Source of the DNA: Diploscapter coronatus
Taxonomy: Eukaryota > Nematoda > Chromadorea > Rhabditida > Rhabditidae
DNA length: 64,000 bases
Direction of reading: 5' to 3'
NCBI GenBank assembly: GCA_964036155.1
Contig: OZ038422.1
Location: forward strand, 81,925,201 to 81,989,200
How positions within the stretch are numbered: the stretch's first letter is position 1; the number at the start of each line of letters is the position of its first letter. Below, piece by piece: positions 45,801 to 57,363 of this stretch. A program made the translations under genes and the position numbers. The notes beneath the pieces are model-generated. The model did not search any database, was not told where the DNA came from, and saw only the letters and a program-made list of their open reading frames with translations.

Positions 45801-47469
45801 AATTTGTAAATTCCAAATTCTAATTAATATTCAATTACGCAAGGATCTTCAGAAGAATAATCATCAAAAATTCAGATTAGGTACAGATTTTTAGTGGAAA
45901 TTTGAAATCCAACAAATCACTGAAAACGAAATACGTTTGTAGAGTATCGATCGATGTTTAGACAAGAATAGGACTGAATCGGGATATGAAAGATCAATAA
46001 TAGATCATCTCCCAGAAATTTTTCCTTTGAAGAATGCTTAGATGAAGTCAATGTTTCATAATTTTAGTATTTTATCTCTGAATTGAACTTTCCCCTGAAA
46101 ATCACCTATCCATTGCAATCAAAAAGTCGAGAAGACTCTTATCTCTAAAAATCCGAAGTTTCGAGCTCAACAAAATCGAAGCTGAACTTTACACATTCTT
46201 TGATCTGAGGGGAATTGCTAGAATAATGCCTGAGGGTTTTGCCGATAGTTGAAATATTTCGAAGGAATAAAATGCGACAAAATTAAAGTGGGTGCACAGA
46301 AATTAGCGCAATCTTTGCAGTACGCTTTTCGAAATTTCATCGACTCAGATTGATTATTGATTATTAATTATTATAATTATTTAGAATTTAGAATTACGCA
46401 ATATCCACTTTCCATTTTTTAAAATTATTGTGAAATTTATTTTGCCACAATGTATCGATCATTAACAATGAAATTTTCACATTTCAAGTGTAAACATGTA
46501 ATTTTATTTCCTGAAATTCAATTTGGCTTCATTGTCTCAGACTTTGTACCTCAAATTTCAATTTGCGTGAATAATTGATGCTCTAATTAATTGGTCTTCT
46601 CCCCGTCTGTCTGTGCAACATTGCAGAGACAGATCTTCTCCCTTCTCTCTCGTCAAAAACCTATCTCTTTTTCAAGTGTCTGTCTCTCTTGTAGACTTCA
46701 TTTTTGTGTTTTCGCATTTCCATTTCATTTTTTGCATCCCAGCAATTTGCTCAATTCACTTACTTATTGTGTCTGTCTTTCTCTTCTCTCCACTTTTTTC
46801 TATCTGTCAACAACTTTTTCTTATTCTGTTTCTCCTCTCCCCTTCTTTCTTTCGGCTTCTCATATTCACAATGTTGTTCTGGCCCATACACATATGCACA
46901 AACGAACAAGAGAAGGTAAGTCAAAGAGAAGGCAAAGGAAAGGGCCAACTCTTCGAGAGAAGATCTTTGTCTGTCTGACCTCTCTGCACTCTCCTCAATT
47001 ATCTCACTATTTCTCAGTCCGTGTTTTAGTGTCTTCATCCATTAAACTGCGTGCACAACCAACAGGTGTTTGCCGTGCTGCTCCTTCCCTCTTCTCCCTT
47101 CATCCCTCCTTTCTTCTCTCGTTTTCTTTACGCATTTGACCCCTTTTGATCATAATTTTCTCCTCTCCTGCAGAAGAAATAAGTCAGTTCGGCCATATCT
47201 ATTGACTCTTTCTTATATGCGAATTGCTGAAAAACAGCCTGCTGATTTATGACTTTCTAGATCGCATCAACTTGCTGGGCTGCGTCAGATATGAAAAAGC
47301 CTGATTTGCATACAAGGAGTCGTAAAACGATGACAGTTCGTACTCATTTATAAACATATTTGTTTTGATACCCAAATGATGCTGAAAGTGGAAAGAAATT
47401 TGAATGCTAGCTTTATTGAACTTCAAAAGTTCACCTTTATTGCATCGTGGGTGCTGGATGTCTAGTGTT

Positions 47470-47567
47470 CGGATCCACGAAACTCTCGGAACTCCGAAAT
47501 CTTCCTATAGGAGCCTTCTTCTCGCTGGGAGGTTTCTATAGGAAAGGTTCCGAGTTTCGTGGATCCG
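47470..47567. repeat. 98-bp hairpin-forming inverted repeat
   Basis: CGGATCCACGAAACTC at 47470 pairs with GAGTTTCGTGGATCCG ending at 47567. Inner blocks also pair, with a small offset (TTCCTATAG against CTATAGGAA). The strong stem and short loop suggest a foldback element. Confidence 0.75.
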
Positions 47568-48041
47568 GGCGTAGTTTGCCCTGCAGTGCATGCGCGGTTT
47601 TGTAAGCCTTTTCAGCGCAATGTATTTTTTCACTCTCAACAACTTTGCACTTCGCCTCACAAAGATTTCTAGAAGACAATATTTACTTCCCATTGAAGTT
47701 CATAGGATGAAGCTGAAAATGAAGATTCAATAGTCATGATACCAAGATTTTTCGCATTATTTTGACATTTCATGCGAATCAACGAATGAGTTTGAAGAAT
47801 TACGAAAAGAAAGCGTCGAATTCGCATACAATGAAATTAGCATATTATCTTACAGACAAACTTTATTATTACTCATCGTCAGACACTACTCCACCATCAA
47901 ATGTCGGAAATTGACCCAAATAAACGAATCAATTTGGAAGTGATCAAATTAGAAGATTTGTATACACTGCTAAGCAAGTGATAGTGAAAGAATGTCAAAA
48001 TGAATATCACTTCGTTATTCGTCTTTCACGAGCAGCACCTA

Positions 48042-48196
48042 TTGTTGATGCCTAAATCTGGGAGGTCGAAAATGAGGGGAAAAAGAATGAATTTTAGGCC
48101 AGTCTCTCTCCCTTTCGCGTGCTATTTTTCGGTTTTCTAACCACTAAAAATAACTGCATCACTTTGCACGCACCTCCCAGATTTCGGCATCAACAA
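48042..48196. mobile_element. MITE-like element with TA flanks
   Basis: Terminal inverted repeats of about 25 bp (TTGTTGATGCC[T/G]AAATCTGG...) have a single mismatch, and a TA lies outside each end. This is the pattern of a Tc1/mariner-type MITE of 155 bp. It lies in the gene-poor region. Confidence 0.8.
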
Positions 48197-50680
48197 TACA
48201 TTTCGAGATAGTTTACAACAAATCATTTCACAAGTTTCGTATGTTCTTTTTTTGTATGTTTTTTCGTGTTTTCTTCGTTGTTTTTTACTCTTTTACTTCT
48301 TTCTCGATTTTTCTATATCAATCGATAGAGAACACCAGTTTTTAATTTTCAAATTTTTATTTGTTTTTGCATTTTCACTTTTTCACAGACACGGTTTCAA
48401 TCAAAGAAAACAAAAAGACAAGATTCAATGAGGGAGGAGGACTTAGGAATAGTTCTTATAAAAACACATGAACAAACTCGTTGGTATCTAAAAGGCTAGC
48501 ATTAGAAAATAGAAAAAAAACTAGACAACTAATGATGCTTTACGGTATACAATAATCATAATAATAATACATAAAATGATAAAAACGAGCTGAGAGACCA
48601 GATGAAAAGCAAGGCCGGGAAATCTGATTGCTGTCACATAAAACTCATCCAACAGATAAATCAGCGGGTTGAATCCGGATTATTTATCCTTAATTTATCC
48701 AGACTAATGCGTGATTTATTCGAGAGATGAGTTTAGAGTGGAGAAGCCCCAGATATCCCACAAAGCCACTACCCTTCTCTCTAAACCGAGAAACAACAAA
48801 TCATTGCTATGATTGTTAGGCACAACCATCAATCTTTGCAAATCCTCTTTCAAGAAAAAATTGATGGTAATGTCCGAGTTTTTCGGAAGAGAGACACAAT
48901 GTAATAAAAAAAATCATTCGTATTTCACAAAAAATCCACCTGAATTGATACAATACACACCAAATTCTTCCGTCCACAGAAATATCAAATCGAAGAAAGA
49001 AAAACACGAAATAAAATAATTAGCGGATGTGACAGAAGTCACGTTCTTTGTTTCAGCAAGTAGAAAACTATGAATGATCGGACAGTTTATCATATACAAT
49101 ATGAAAAACCATCCTCCAGCACTACAATAGCGGAATTAAATTAGAAGAAGCAGAGAGAAGAAGAAGAGAGATGAATGTGTTGAGGTAACTCCAAATGGTA
49201 AGTTGCTGTGTTTTAGCCAGAATAATGATAATGAATGATACAATATCATTGAGAAGAGAGAAAACACAAACCGACCGCGCAGCCCGCTTAGAAGGTGTGT
49301 TTGTGAATCGAGTATGCATAGCAAATAAGTCACACGATGATGGTACATGAGAATTTTTGGTCGGATTGAATCATTGGAAGAGCAAAAGAGAGTTTGTTAA
49401 ACATCGACGAGTTCTTCTCCAAACAGCCCAATCCATTTTTAACCATTTTTAACAACAAAATAAGTCTAGAAGAAACAAAAACAATTATTTCTGAAAACTA
49501 TGGCCCGCCACAATGAACAGATCATCGGAAGAGAGGGAAGGGGAAAGGGGGACAATTGAGGACCAAATGTTGGTTGTTTCTGCCACGGCAGAAGAGCGCT
49601 GCGGGCAGCAAGTATAGCAAGTGGATGCGGCGAAAAGCTGCCGCAATTCGATTTCGCACGTCTACGCGCTGCTGCTCGGCGCGGTCACGATCGTCGACGG
49701 AAGTGTCGAAAGTCGCGAACGCACGTTTGCAGCACGCATTGATGCATAAAATCAATAAGAAAATGAACACGTAGTGTTTGCCCAATAGAAATCGCAAAGT
49801 GACAATGATGTGAAGAATGAATATCAAGGAAATCGATAGCATGTATGTATGTATGTGGGTAGCATTTGGCGCATATTTTCATAGATTAACATGTTTGTAG
49901 ATTTGTCACTTTAAATGAATGATACACGTTCAAAATGGAGAGACGAAATTTCAAAATACCTAAACAAAATGAAAAGAGAAAAACGATATCAACTAAAATA
50001 AAATAATGATGAATGAATGTGCGGTGTGATGTGATGTGACTGATAGAGACCAGAGAGTGCATTGGAGATATGGAACAACAATGGAATAAGCAATCGATGA
50101 TTGTGGTGTGATGTATTTGCATTTTCCATTGGCATTCTCAGTCTCTCGAGAAACCAACAATCCTTTCAAAGCCAGAGCATTTTACAGCAGCGAAATGTCG
50201 GAAAAGGTAAGCTCAAGTGCGAGGATTTGGGGGACAAAAATAGAAAAAGGAGAAGGAACAATTTACCGAGAACGTACCGATACTCATGTTAAAGCTGCAC
50301 ATTTTCGTCTCTGATGCACACGAATTTCCAATTATTAAAAGTCCAATCATTCCAAGAGAAAATAAATCGATGACAAGTACACACGCTCATAGAGAAATGA
50401 GTGGCGTAAATTATGATCAAATGAACAAATGACATAACGAAAAATAAAAAAGAAAACATCGAAAAACAACTATAAAATACGAGACAAAGAGATGCACTAG
50501 TTGACCCTACGCATAGACCCAGTCTTGAATAGAGGAGAGATCTTGTCGAGAAGGCGATTTATTGTGAAGTCAAGAATAAATAATTTTCCTAAACAAGATC
50601 TCACGCACTTCTCGGACTGTGAAGAAGATCGGGAAGATTCACTGGATAGAGAAAGGGGAAGTACACAATAATGGGATGCC

Positions 50681-53600
50681 TCATTTGGGTAGCTGAGCTA
50701 CGAGTTGATCGACTGCACCTCGTGGGGTTTTGTTGTTGATTGGCGACGCAGCTTCCAGCTCTGTTTTACGTTTGCGGTCAGACTGCTTCTCGGAAGCATC
50801 TCGGTCAGCGTCACGATCGAGCTCTTCGACCGCTTCACAACCGAATGCGAGTGGCTCGTAGTCTTCATCCGTGAAGTCCTCATCAGCACAGTCAGTCACC
50901 GTGAACTCCAAAGGTGGTTTCTGGAGATCGTCATCGTCGTCGTCGTCGTCGTAGAGATCAGCAGACGCATAGAAGTCGACGTCAGAGTCTAATTTCTCGG
51001 GGGCTGGTGTTAGAGGTACAGATCCACGAGCAGCTTGACGCAACAGTTCTGCTCGTTGTGCCTTCTCTTTGATGGCAGTTTGTTCCATTCTGAAATCAGT
51101 GAAATTAGCATGATTTATTTACTTGTTCCCTTAATATTTCTATGTTCATGTCATCCCATTTACTTTGCTAGCTTCGGTCGATTCGTTTCAAGTTTTATTG
51201 CATTGCACTTGCTGGCGGCAGTTAAACTGCTCGTTGATATTCCTATCTTCACCTCACTATGAGAGATAGAAAGCGGGGCGTACTTTAACCTCGCTTTCCT
51301 CTCAAAAGTTCACTTTCTTTCATTGACCTGGCCACTCTCATCTTTTCCTTTTCATTTCAAATGGTTGGTTTGTATGTGTGTTGGGGGAGATGTGCATCTT
51401 TGCATCTTTAGTGCTAAGCCGATTGTCGATGCGCTTAGGACGATGCGGCGGCGGCGATGCGCACCAGAGAATGAAACAGGCCAAGCTGCGTGCGGACAGA
51501 CAATCCCAGTTCGATCGGCTCAGACAAAAGAGTCAAGATGAATGAATCTATGAAACAATTCTCAATTCTTCTGGCCCAGGGGCAATAATATTTCAGCCTG
51601 TGGCGGGGCCGACTTTCACATTTTCGCATGGACCACTTTGTGTTGCTGACAGCCGGCAAAGAGACATGAGAAATGAGTGCAAAGGAGAATCGATGAAGAA
51701 GAAAAAGGAGGAGAGGAGGAGGCGAAAGAGCAGGAGTGGGGAAGAATCGAAAGACGCAAAGATGTATTGTCGAAGCAGAAAGCAATCAAAATTGGGCAGA
51801 AACTAGTCATTTGAGGCCGAATTGATAATTGTTCTTTTACGCCAAGTCAAAAGGCAATCTTTCGCTGCGAATACGAGTCGTAAATTGAGTAGCACAGAAA
51901 GAAGGGAGAAAAGTCATTGACCTGCCCCCTGTAACAGCAGCATTAGCCGTAGAACATCTGGATATGATTAGGCCGAGTGAAAGAGGAGCGAAATGAGGCG
52001 ATTAGGAGTGGGGGGACCAACAGAGGAGAGAAAGGGTGCATAGGATAGGAGGATCGGCCAGTTGCTCTGCTCCTAAATCTAGACCTAGCAGGATCCTCCG
52101 CTAACGAGCTCCAGATCTTCCCCATATAGATAATAATACTGCTGCTGCTAGACTACTTGCTTGCAAACTGAGATAACAACGGGTTTTCTACGAAAGCATT
52201 TCTTCCAAGAAATTGTATAATCTACATTCTATTATTCTGTAGCTTCGCGTTCGTGCACTTTCATGTTATGGACTTTTAATCTTGTGCTGCTAGACTCTAT
52301 GTACGTATGCAAGCTTGCAAATAATACGGTACGCAAAGACAGGGAAGAAAGGCGACTGCGTCCGCGTCCGCGCCTTGGTTCGTCTTTCTATTTTTCGCTC
52401 TCGCGGAAAGGCCTGCATCTCGGCAAACATCAAATGAAAAATCGAATAAAAGAAGGGAAAACTGAAAGATCAAATGAACTGAGAGGGCGCAGAGAGGGAA
52501 ACGGAGTGCAGATGAGGAAGAAGAGCCATAAATACTGCATTAAATTGAGAGATAGAGGCGAAATGACTCCTCTCTAGGCCAGCTTGTTTGATACGAAATG
52601 AGAGGCGAAGAAGGAGAAGAAAGTTGATCAGAGATCGTTTTGATTTTAAGGCCCTCAGCCCCGTTCGTCTACGATGAAGACCATCTTCAACCACCAACAT
52701 CGACCCGTTTGCGCATTTTAATTTGCGCCGTTTTACGACCGTCGTCAGTCATCCAGTCATCAAGCCGACACTCCATGTAAAGCCCTCTCTACAACAGACA
52801 GACACGCAGCAGACAAAAGCCGGCCGCGCTACGCGCTCATTCCACCATTTCCCATTATTCGTTATTCGCTAGCCCCCGAAACAAAGGGGATTTCACCCCA
52901 TTGGACTCAAGTCATTTGCAGCCTGTCAGTCAAGGCAAGGGATGGCCTATTGCAAAACGTCCTCGAGTCGGCGCGGCTATTAACCCATCTGATTGTGAGA
53001 AGAATCGCCGTCCATTTTATGGTTATTGGCAACATCTCGATGATCGTACGAATTACGCGAAATGGGTGATCGATGATCAAAATTGCGATCGCTTTGAACT
53101 TTTGGTTATCCAAAAGTAGAATTATCAGGAAATTTCAGATAAACAAAATTTTCGCTTCAATTTCGAAACTCTCTTGTGTGAATGTAATTTGTTCATGGTT
53201 GCGTGGTTGCGTGTGTTGCCCTCCCTTGTGTTCCGTCTTTGCCATCCCTACTGCCATTGTCCGGCCATAGCCCCTTACTCCTTCCCTACATCCCTAGCCC
53301 CAGTCCTAGTTCGACTTCGTCTCGACCACCGCAGCGTCGATCGCCTTGCCGCTCGAATCGACTCGATGCTTATGTTGTCTTTCCCCCTTCCCCTATCCCT
53401 CAGCGTTTGGGCTCTTTTTCACTTCTCGATCTCTCTCGCCCTGCGCAAACATTCAGTTGATGATCAAAGAACTGTCTTTTTTCTTCACTCCTTTCTCTTT
53501 CCTTCCCTCTCAGAGACCCCATATCCTCATTTCTCATGTTCCTTCCCTTTTCCCATCTTCCACTTCTCTCTTGTCTTGCTCTGCTCTTTCAGTCATTTCT

Positions 53601-56600
53601 CGATCTCTTCACCCGTATCTATCCGTCTTCTCTCATCGAATATGCTCCTGTGCTCAACCAGGGATTTTAATAAGCAGTATCGGGCAGGGGCGAGACGATA
53701 ATCACTCTCCAGGGGCTTTAACGCCGCGTTTCGTTCTCCGAGTCTGACGCAGCGGCGCTCAAGAAAATCTCTCAAATTGGTAGCTGTATGTATGGGCCGT
53801 TTTCCTCTCATTCATTCACTCGCTCTTCTTCTTCTTCTTCTTCTTCTTCTTCTTCTTCTATACTCGCATCGAAGAAAACCGAGAATAGACAGAAAAACTG
53901 AGAAAAGAGAGTAGGAAAAAGGCAAATTGCAGGGTGGGTAAATGGGAACGAACAAATAAAAACGCTGCCCTGTACAATTATATTCAAACGAAGAAGTGAC
54001 ACACATACACACACACACACAGACAGATAAAGTAACGAGAAGAAATGACGCTCAACGCGTTACGTGCGCGCGCGGTCAAGCGACCATTATCGCGAAATTA
54101 TCGATTCTTTGTTTCTATCTTCATTTTAAAAAAAATGAAAGGAGCGGAGAAGAAGAACATTTCTCGACGCAGCAACAGCCCAATGGAAAAGCAGAAAAAG
54201 TTCTTCGATTTTTCGGTTTTTCGCTTTGCAACAGGAAATGGGAATTCACGTCGAGAGAGCAGTGGCTGTTGTTGTGCTGTGCTGTGCTGTATTATCGCGG
54301 TCAGACGAGAGCAGCACGCAAAATGAGTCCGACTGGTTTCAATCGAAAATGTTCCAACCACTTTATCGGATTACATGAAAGATTGTAAAAATAGGCCGAC
54401 CGACGACAAAATGGATATTTTCCTGCAGAAACCCCTAAAGAGGAAGGCTCAAAGGATCATCCCTCACTAGCTTTATTTATCCATAATATGCACATCGGCT
54501 ATAGCCGCTGGACTGCTTTGCGACTTACAGTATCGTTCAACAGTGACTATTTTGCTGACTCTAATTTTAAGGGTGAGTAATGAGAAACGGAATTGCCTAT
54601 AAATAAAGTGCTTCTATGGTTTGTCTATCGAAAATTTCACACTTTGCATCGTAAAGTCGAATTCTCGAAAGATGTAGAAAGAAAAATGAAGCATTCGTGT
54701 TGCGCATCTGCATTTGATGGTTTTGCTGAACGTGTATGTGCGCGCTACTGTAGGTCTTAGTCATTCGGACTTGTTGAAACAAGTACTTCTCATACAGAGA
54801 CAGACTGTGGAAACGACGAAAATACACTCACTCACTCAGATGCTGGTATAGAGGGGATAGGGCTGCGAGGCGGGTCGCGTCGCGGCTGCTCTTCAAGTTG
54901 TTTGTTAGAAAGCCGTCTCACAACGCCACTCCGTCTCCCTATTCCCTTCTCTTCCCTTCCACCCTGTCGTAGTCCTTAATCTCGTCCTCTGCAGCTTCTC
55001 CTCGTCTCTTTCTCTGCCCCTCCCCCCTCCTACATATCGTCTTTCGTCTCATTATTTCCGTGCTTCTCTTCGATCTTTCTATCGCTCTCTCGTACTTCAA
55101 GCGCGCATTGCGCCGCTTTCAGCCTCACCGCATCAACATCAGCAGCAGCACTAGCATACAAGGAAAGATGCATGTTGTGGTCCACACGGCCTCTCTCCTT
55201 CTTGCACACTCCGTTAGCCCCCGACATTGACCGCGTCGTTCGCCGCGCGCGCGTCAAAACCAAATGTATACAATTTTATTTCAGTTTATTTTAGCCCTTT
55301 CGCAAGAAAAATGCATGCAGTTTTCGACAAATTTCTCCGTCTTTCGTCCTACAATATCGGCGCAATGCTCTGCGATTAAAATCGGAAATATTGAATTTGA
55401 AAGCTTCATTGTGGGCCTAAAATTTCGAGCAGTGTCTGAGCTCTGAATCCTTTGTCCCACTTCCCTCTCCTTCTCCTTCTCCTCTCCTTTTTCGGGCCTT
55501 TTCTCCCACGGCTATACCTTTTCGGTCGTTTTGCTGCCTGCTTCCTTCCTTCTTTCCTTCACGACTACAATTTCCCTCTTTCTACGTGCACAAAGCCAAG
55601 TAAGTATCATTTCACGGAATAATACAATGTGGAAGTCGTGGAGATGGGAAAATGTCACACGCACAAAATGCGAATATTTCACACAGCCGTTTGTTGGGAC
55701 ACGAATAGAAATAGCTGAAAGGCGTTGCTAACAATTGTACGGTGAATGCAAACATGTTTCGGTAAAAGTGTCTACCATATTCAAGAATATGTAACTTTTT
55801 CATACGAAAGTGATCTATAGATATGAGAACAGATAGGGCGAACTGTCAAGGGAATACCAATTTTTCTATTTGTGAATTTTTCAGGCAATTAATTTTGCCG
55901 TTATCTTCGTTTTCTCATCTGCAGCAGCTCTCTCATTGTGTTCGAATAGATTTGCATAACGAATGACCGAATACTGGCTCTTGTTATTTTATGGAAAAGG
56001 AAGGGTAAGAGGGAACAGGATCTGCAAACGATGCTGCGATCAGGCCGATTGGTCGTCCTTCGCCTAATTTGCATAGAATTGAGTCGAGCCGCGTGCAGGG
56101 TTCCCCTCTTCTCTCATCTATTCATTCTTCTGCCTCTTTATTGCCTTATTCCTTTCATAGGTAATCCCCCGCCTACAGACGAAGAGTCACATATACACAC
56201 GAAAATGGTTGCGCAATGGGCACAGAGCAGCATGCTCTTTTGGGCTAGAGAAACGAGTCATGACAGAATTTGGATGTTTGCGAGATATGGAATAGAATCG
56301 AATATGGAAGACAAACAAAGATTTGATTTCTGCACAAAAAATGAGCAATTTTGAGAGGTAGCGAGCGGGATTTTCATGTGCTCCTTGCATGGGTGGACGG
56401 ACAAACAGAATTAACAGAGCGCATATTATTACGTTCAATTAGCAGCAGACAGACAGACAGAATGCAGGTCTGTTCCGTATCCTGCTAGTGAATATCTCCT
56501 TCAGCAGCAATAACAATAACCGCCCCCGAAATAGGCCGATTGTCGATCGAAAGAAACGCTCTCACTCACTTGCGCGTGCGCGGAAAACGGGTGAAAGCGC

Positions 56601-57363
56601 AGCCGCGGCGTAAAAATCATTAATCGAACTCGAAGCGCATTCAATGTTGAATGATGATGATTACGGTATACGAATGAGATACATGAAATGGAAATGGAAA
56701 TGGATAAAGGCTTACTGGATCTGGAGATGACGCGCTTTGTGCATGACCCGTAATACGAAGAAGTTGCGCTGCAAACCCGAGGCTACCTGAAAATAATCAA
56801 GTTTAACATTTCGTATAGATGATTTGTCGTCTTGGTCTTTGAACAGATGAATGAATAAATGATTGAAAGATGGATGCTCTGTCTCGATCTCCTCTCAAGC
56901 TCAGCATACAAACACGCATCTGCTAGCCAAACACAGCATGTGTTAAGTACAAACACAGGTGCAGGCGCTCGCAGGTGCGTGTTTGTAAATTTGCATTGTG
57001 CCAACAAAACGCCGCTCATGCACACGGCGTCGCCTCACCGCACAGCCTCGACCTCCTCTTCCTCGCACTCACTTCCATCCATTCTATTTACACCCCACCG
57101 CGTCGCCGCCTTCCTTTCTTCTCCTCCATCTCCATCTTCTTCCATTCATGCAAAACGCGAGGCGAGGCGTCTCTTATTTTTCTCGCTGACAGATGGTCGA
57201 TAAATCAATAACAGGAATAGGAGAAGGAGGACAGTTGTCAAAGAATAGGCTGGTGTAACTGAAATTTCTCTAGACTTACTTTCTGATTTTTGCCCATGAC
57301 AATTTTGAGGCAGGACAAACGGATCAGCTCAGTGCAAGTGTTGTAGTCGTACTGAGGCTCCAT
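50681..57363 (-). CDS. IER2/IER5-like protein (immediate early response family), 3 exons
   Basis: Three exons (57363-57280, 56786-56716, 51089-50681) join in frame for 187 residues across introns of 493 bp and 5.6 kb. The N-terminal 50 residues (ELIRLSCLKIV...SGLQRNFFVLRVMHKARHL) fit the start of IER2/IER5, which reads as a short helix, a basic linker, L[H/Q]R[S/N]L..L.V...AR. In vertebrates these are nuclear, rapidly induced adaptors that act with PP2A and HSF1. The middle is acidic with a run of eight Asp (DLYDDDDDDDD), then DEDFTDEDYEP. Near the C-terminus a basic KRKTELEA stretch could be a nuclear signal. The start is the first ATG after a CGGTTAG that could itself be a 5' UTR acceptor. 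AATAAA follows at 50563-50558. The coding model is solid; the family name is less sure. Confidence 0.62.
51090..56715. other. 5.6-kb intron of the IER-like gene
   Basis: Much longer than any other intron here. It contains purine-rich (51.66-51.75 kb) and pyrimidine-rich (53.2-53.65, 54.9-55.05, 55.45-55.57 kb) tracts on the plus strand. Microsatellites include (TTC)n near 53825-53862, (CA)n near 54004-54020, TGCTG repeats near 54272 and (GACA)n near 56447. Frames inside these tracts are low complexity. No second gene is supported. Confidence 0.55.

Larger units (their letters stand above)
42888..50680. other. Long gene-poor region
   Basis: About 7.8 kb between the start of the DUF5648 gene and the stop of the IER-like gene. 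42.9-46.5 kb is AT-rich with no ORF I trust. 46.59-47.14 kb is pyrimidine-rich on the plus strand and gives a long but low-complexity frame. Two inverted-repeat elements lie at 47470 and 48040. A GC-richer island with several overlapping frames lies at about 49560-49745. A (TATG)n run lies near 49843. AATAAA on the minus strand at 50563-50558 probably ends the IER-like transcript. Confidence 0.55.

Noticed and set aside
46591..47139. Long plus-strand open frame of 182 codons rich in Ser, Leu, Phe and Cys
   Set aside because: It is read from a pyrimidine-rich tract, overlaps other open frames in the same tract, and shows no domain or exon chain.
50705..50992. Plus-strand frame opposite the last exon of the IER-like gene
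   Set aside because: Shadow of the Asp/Glu-rich coding strand; the minus-strand model joins in frame with two further exons and splice sites.
53174..53747. Overlapping plus-strand frames of 175 and 133 codons
   Set aside because: Same low-complexity pyrimidine tract effect inside the intron of the IER-like gene; two frames are open at once.
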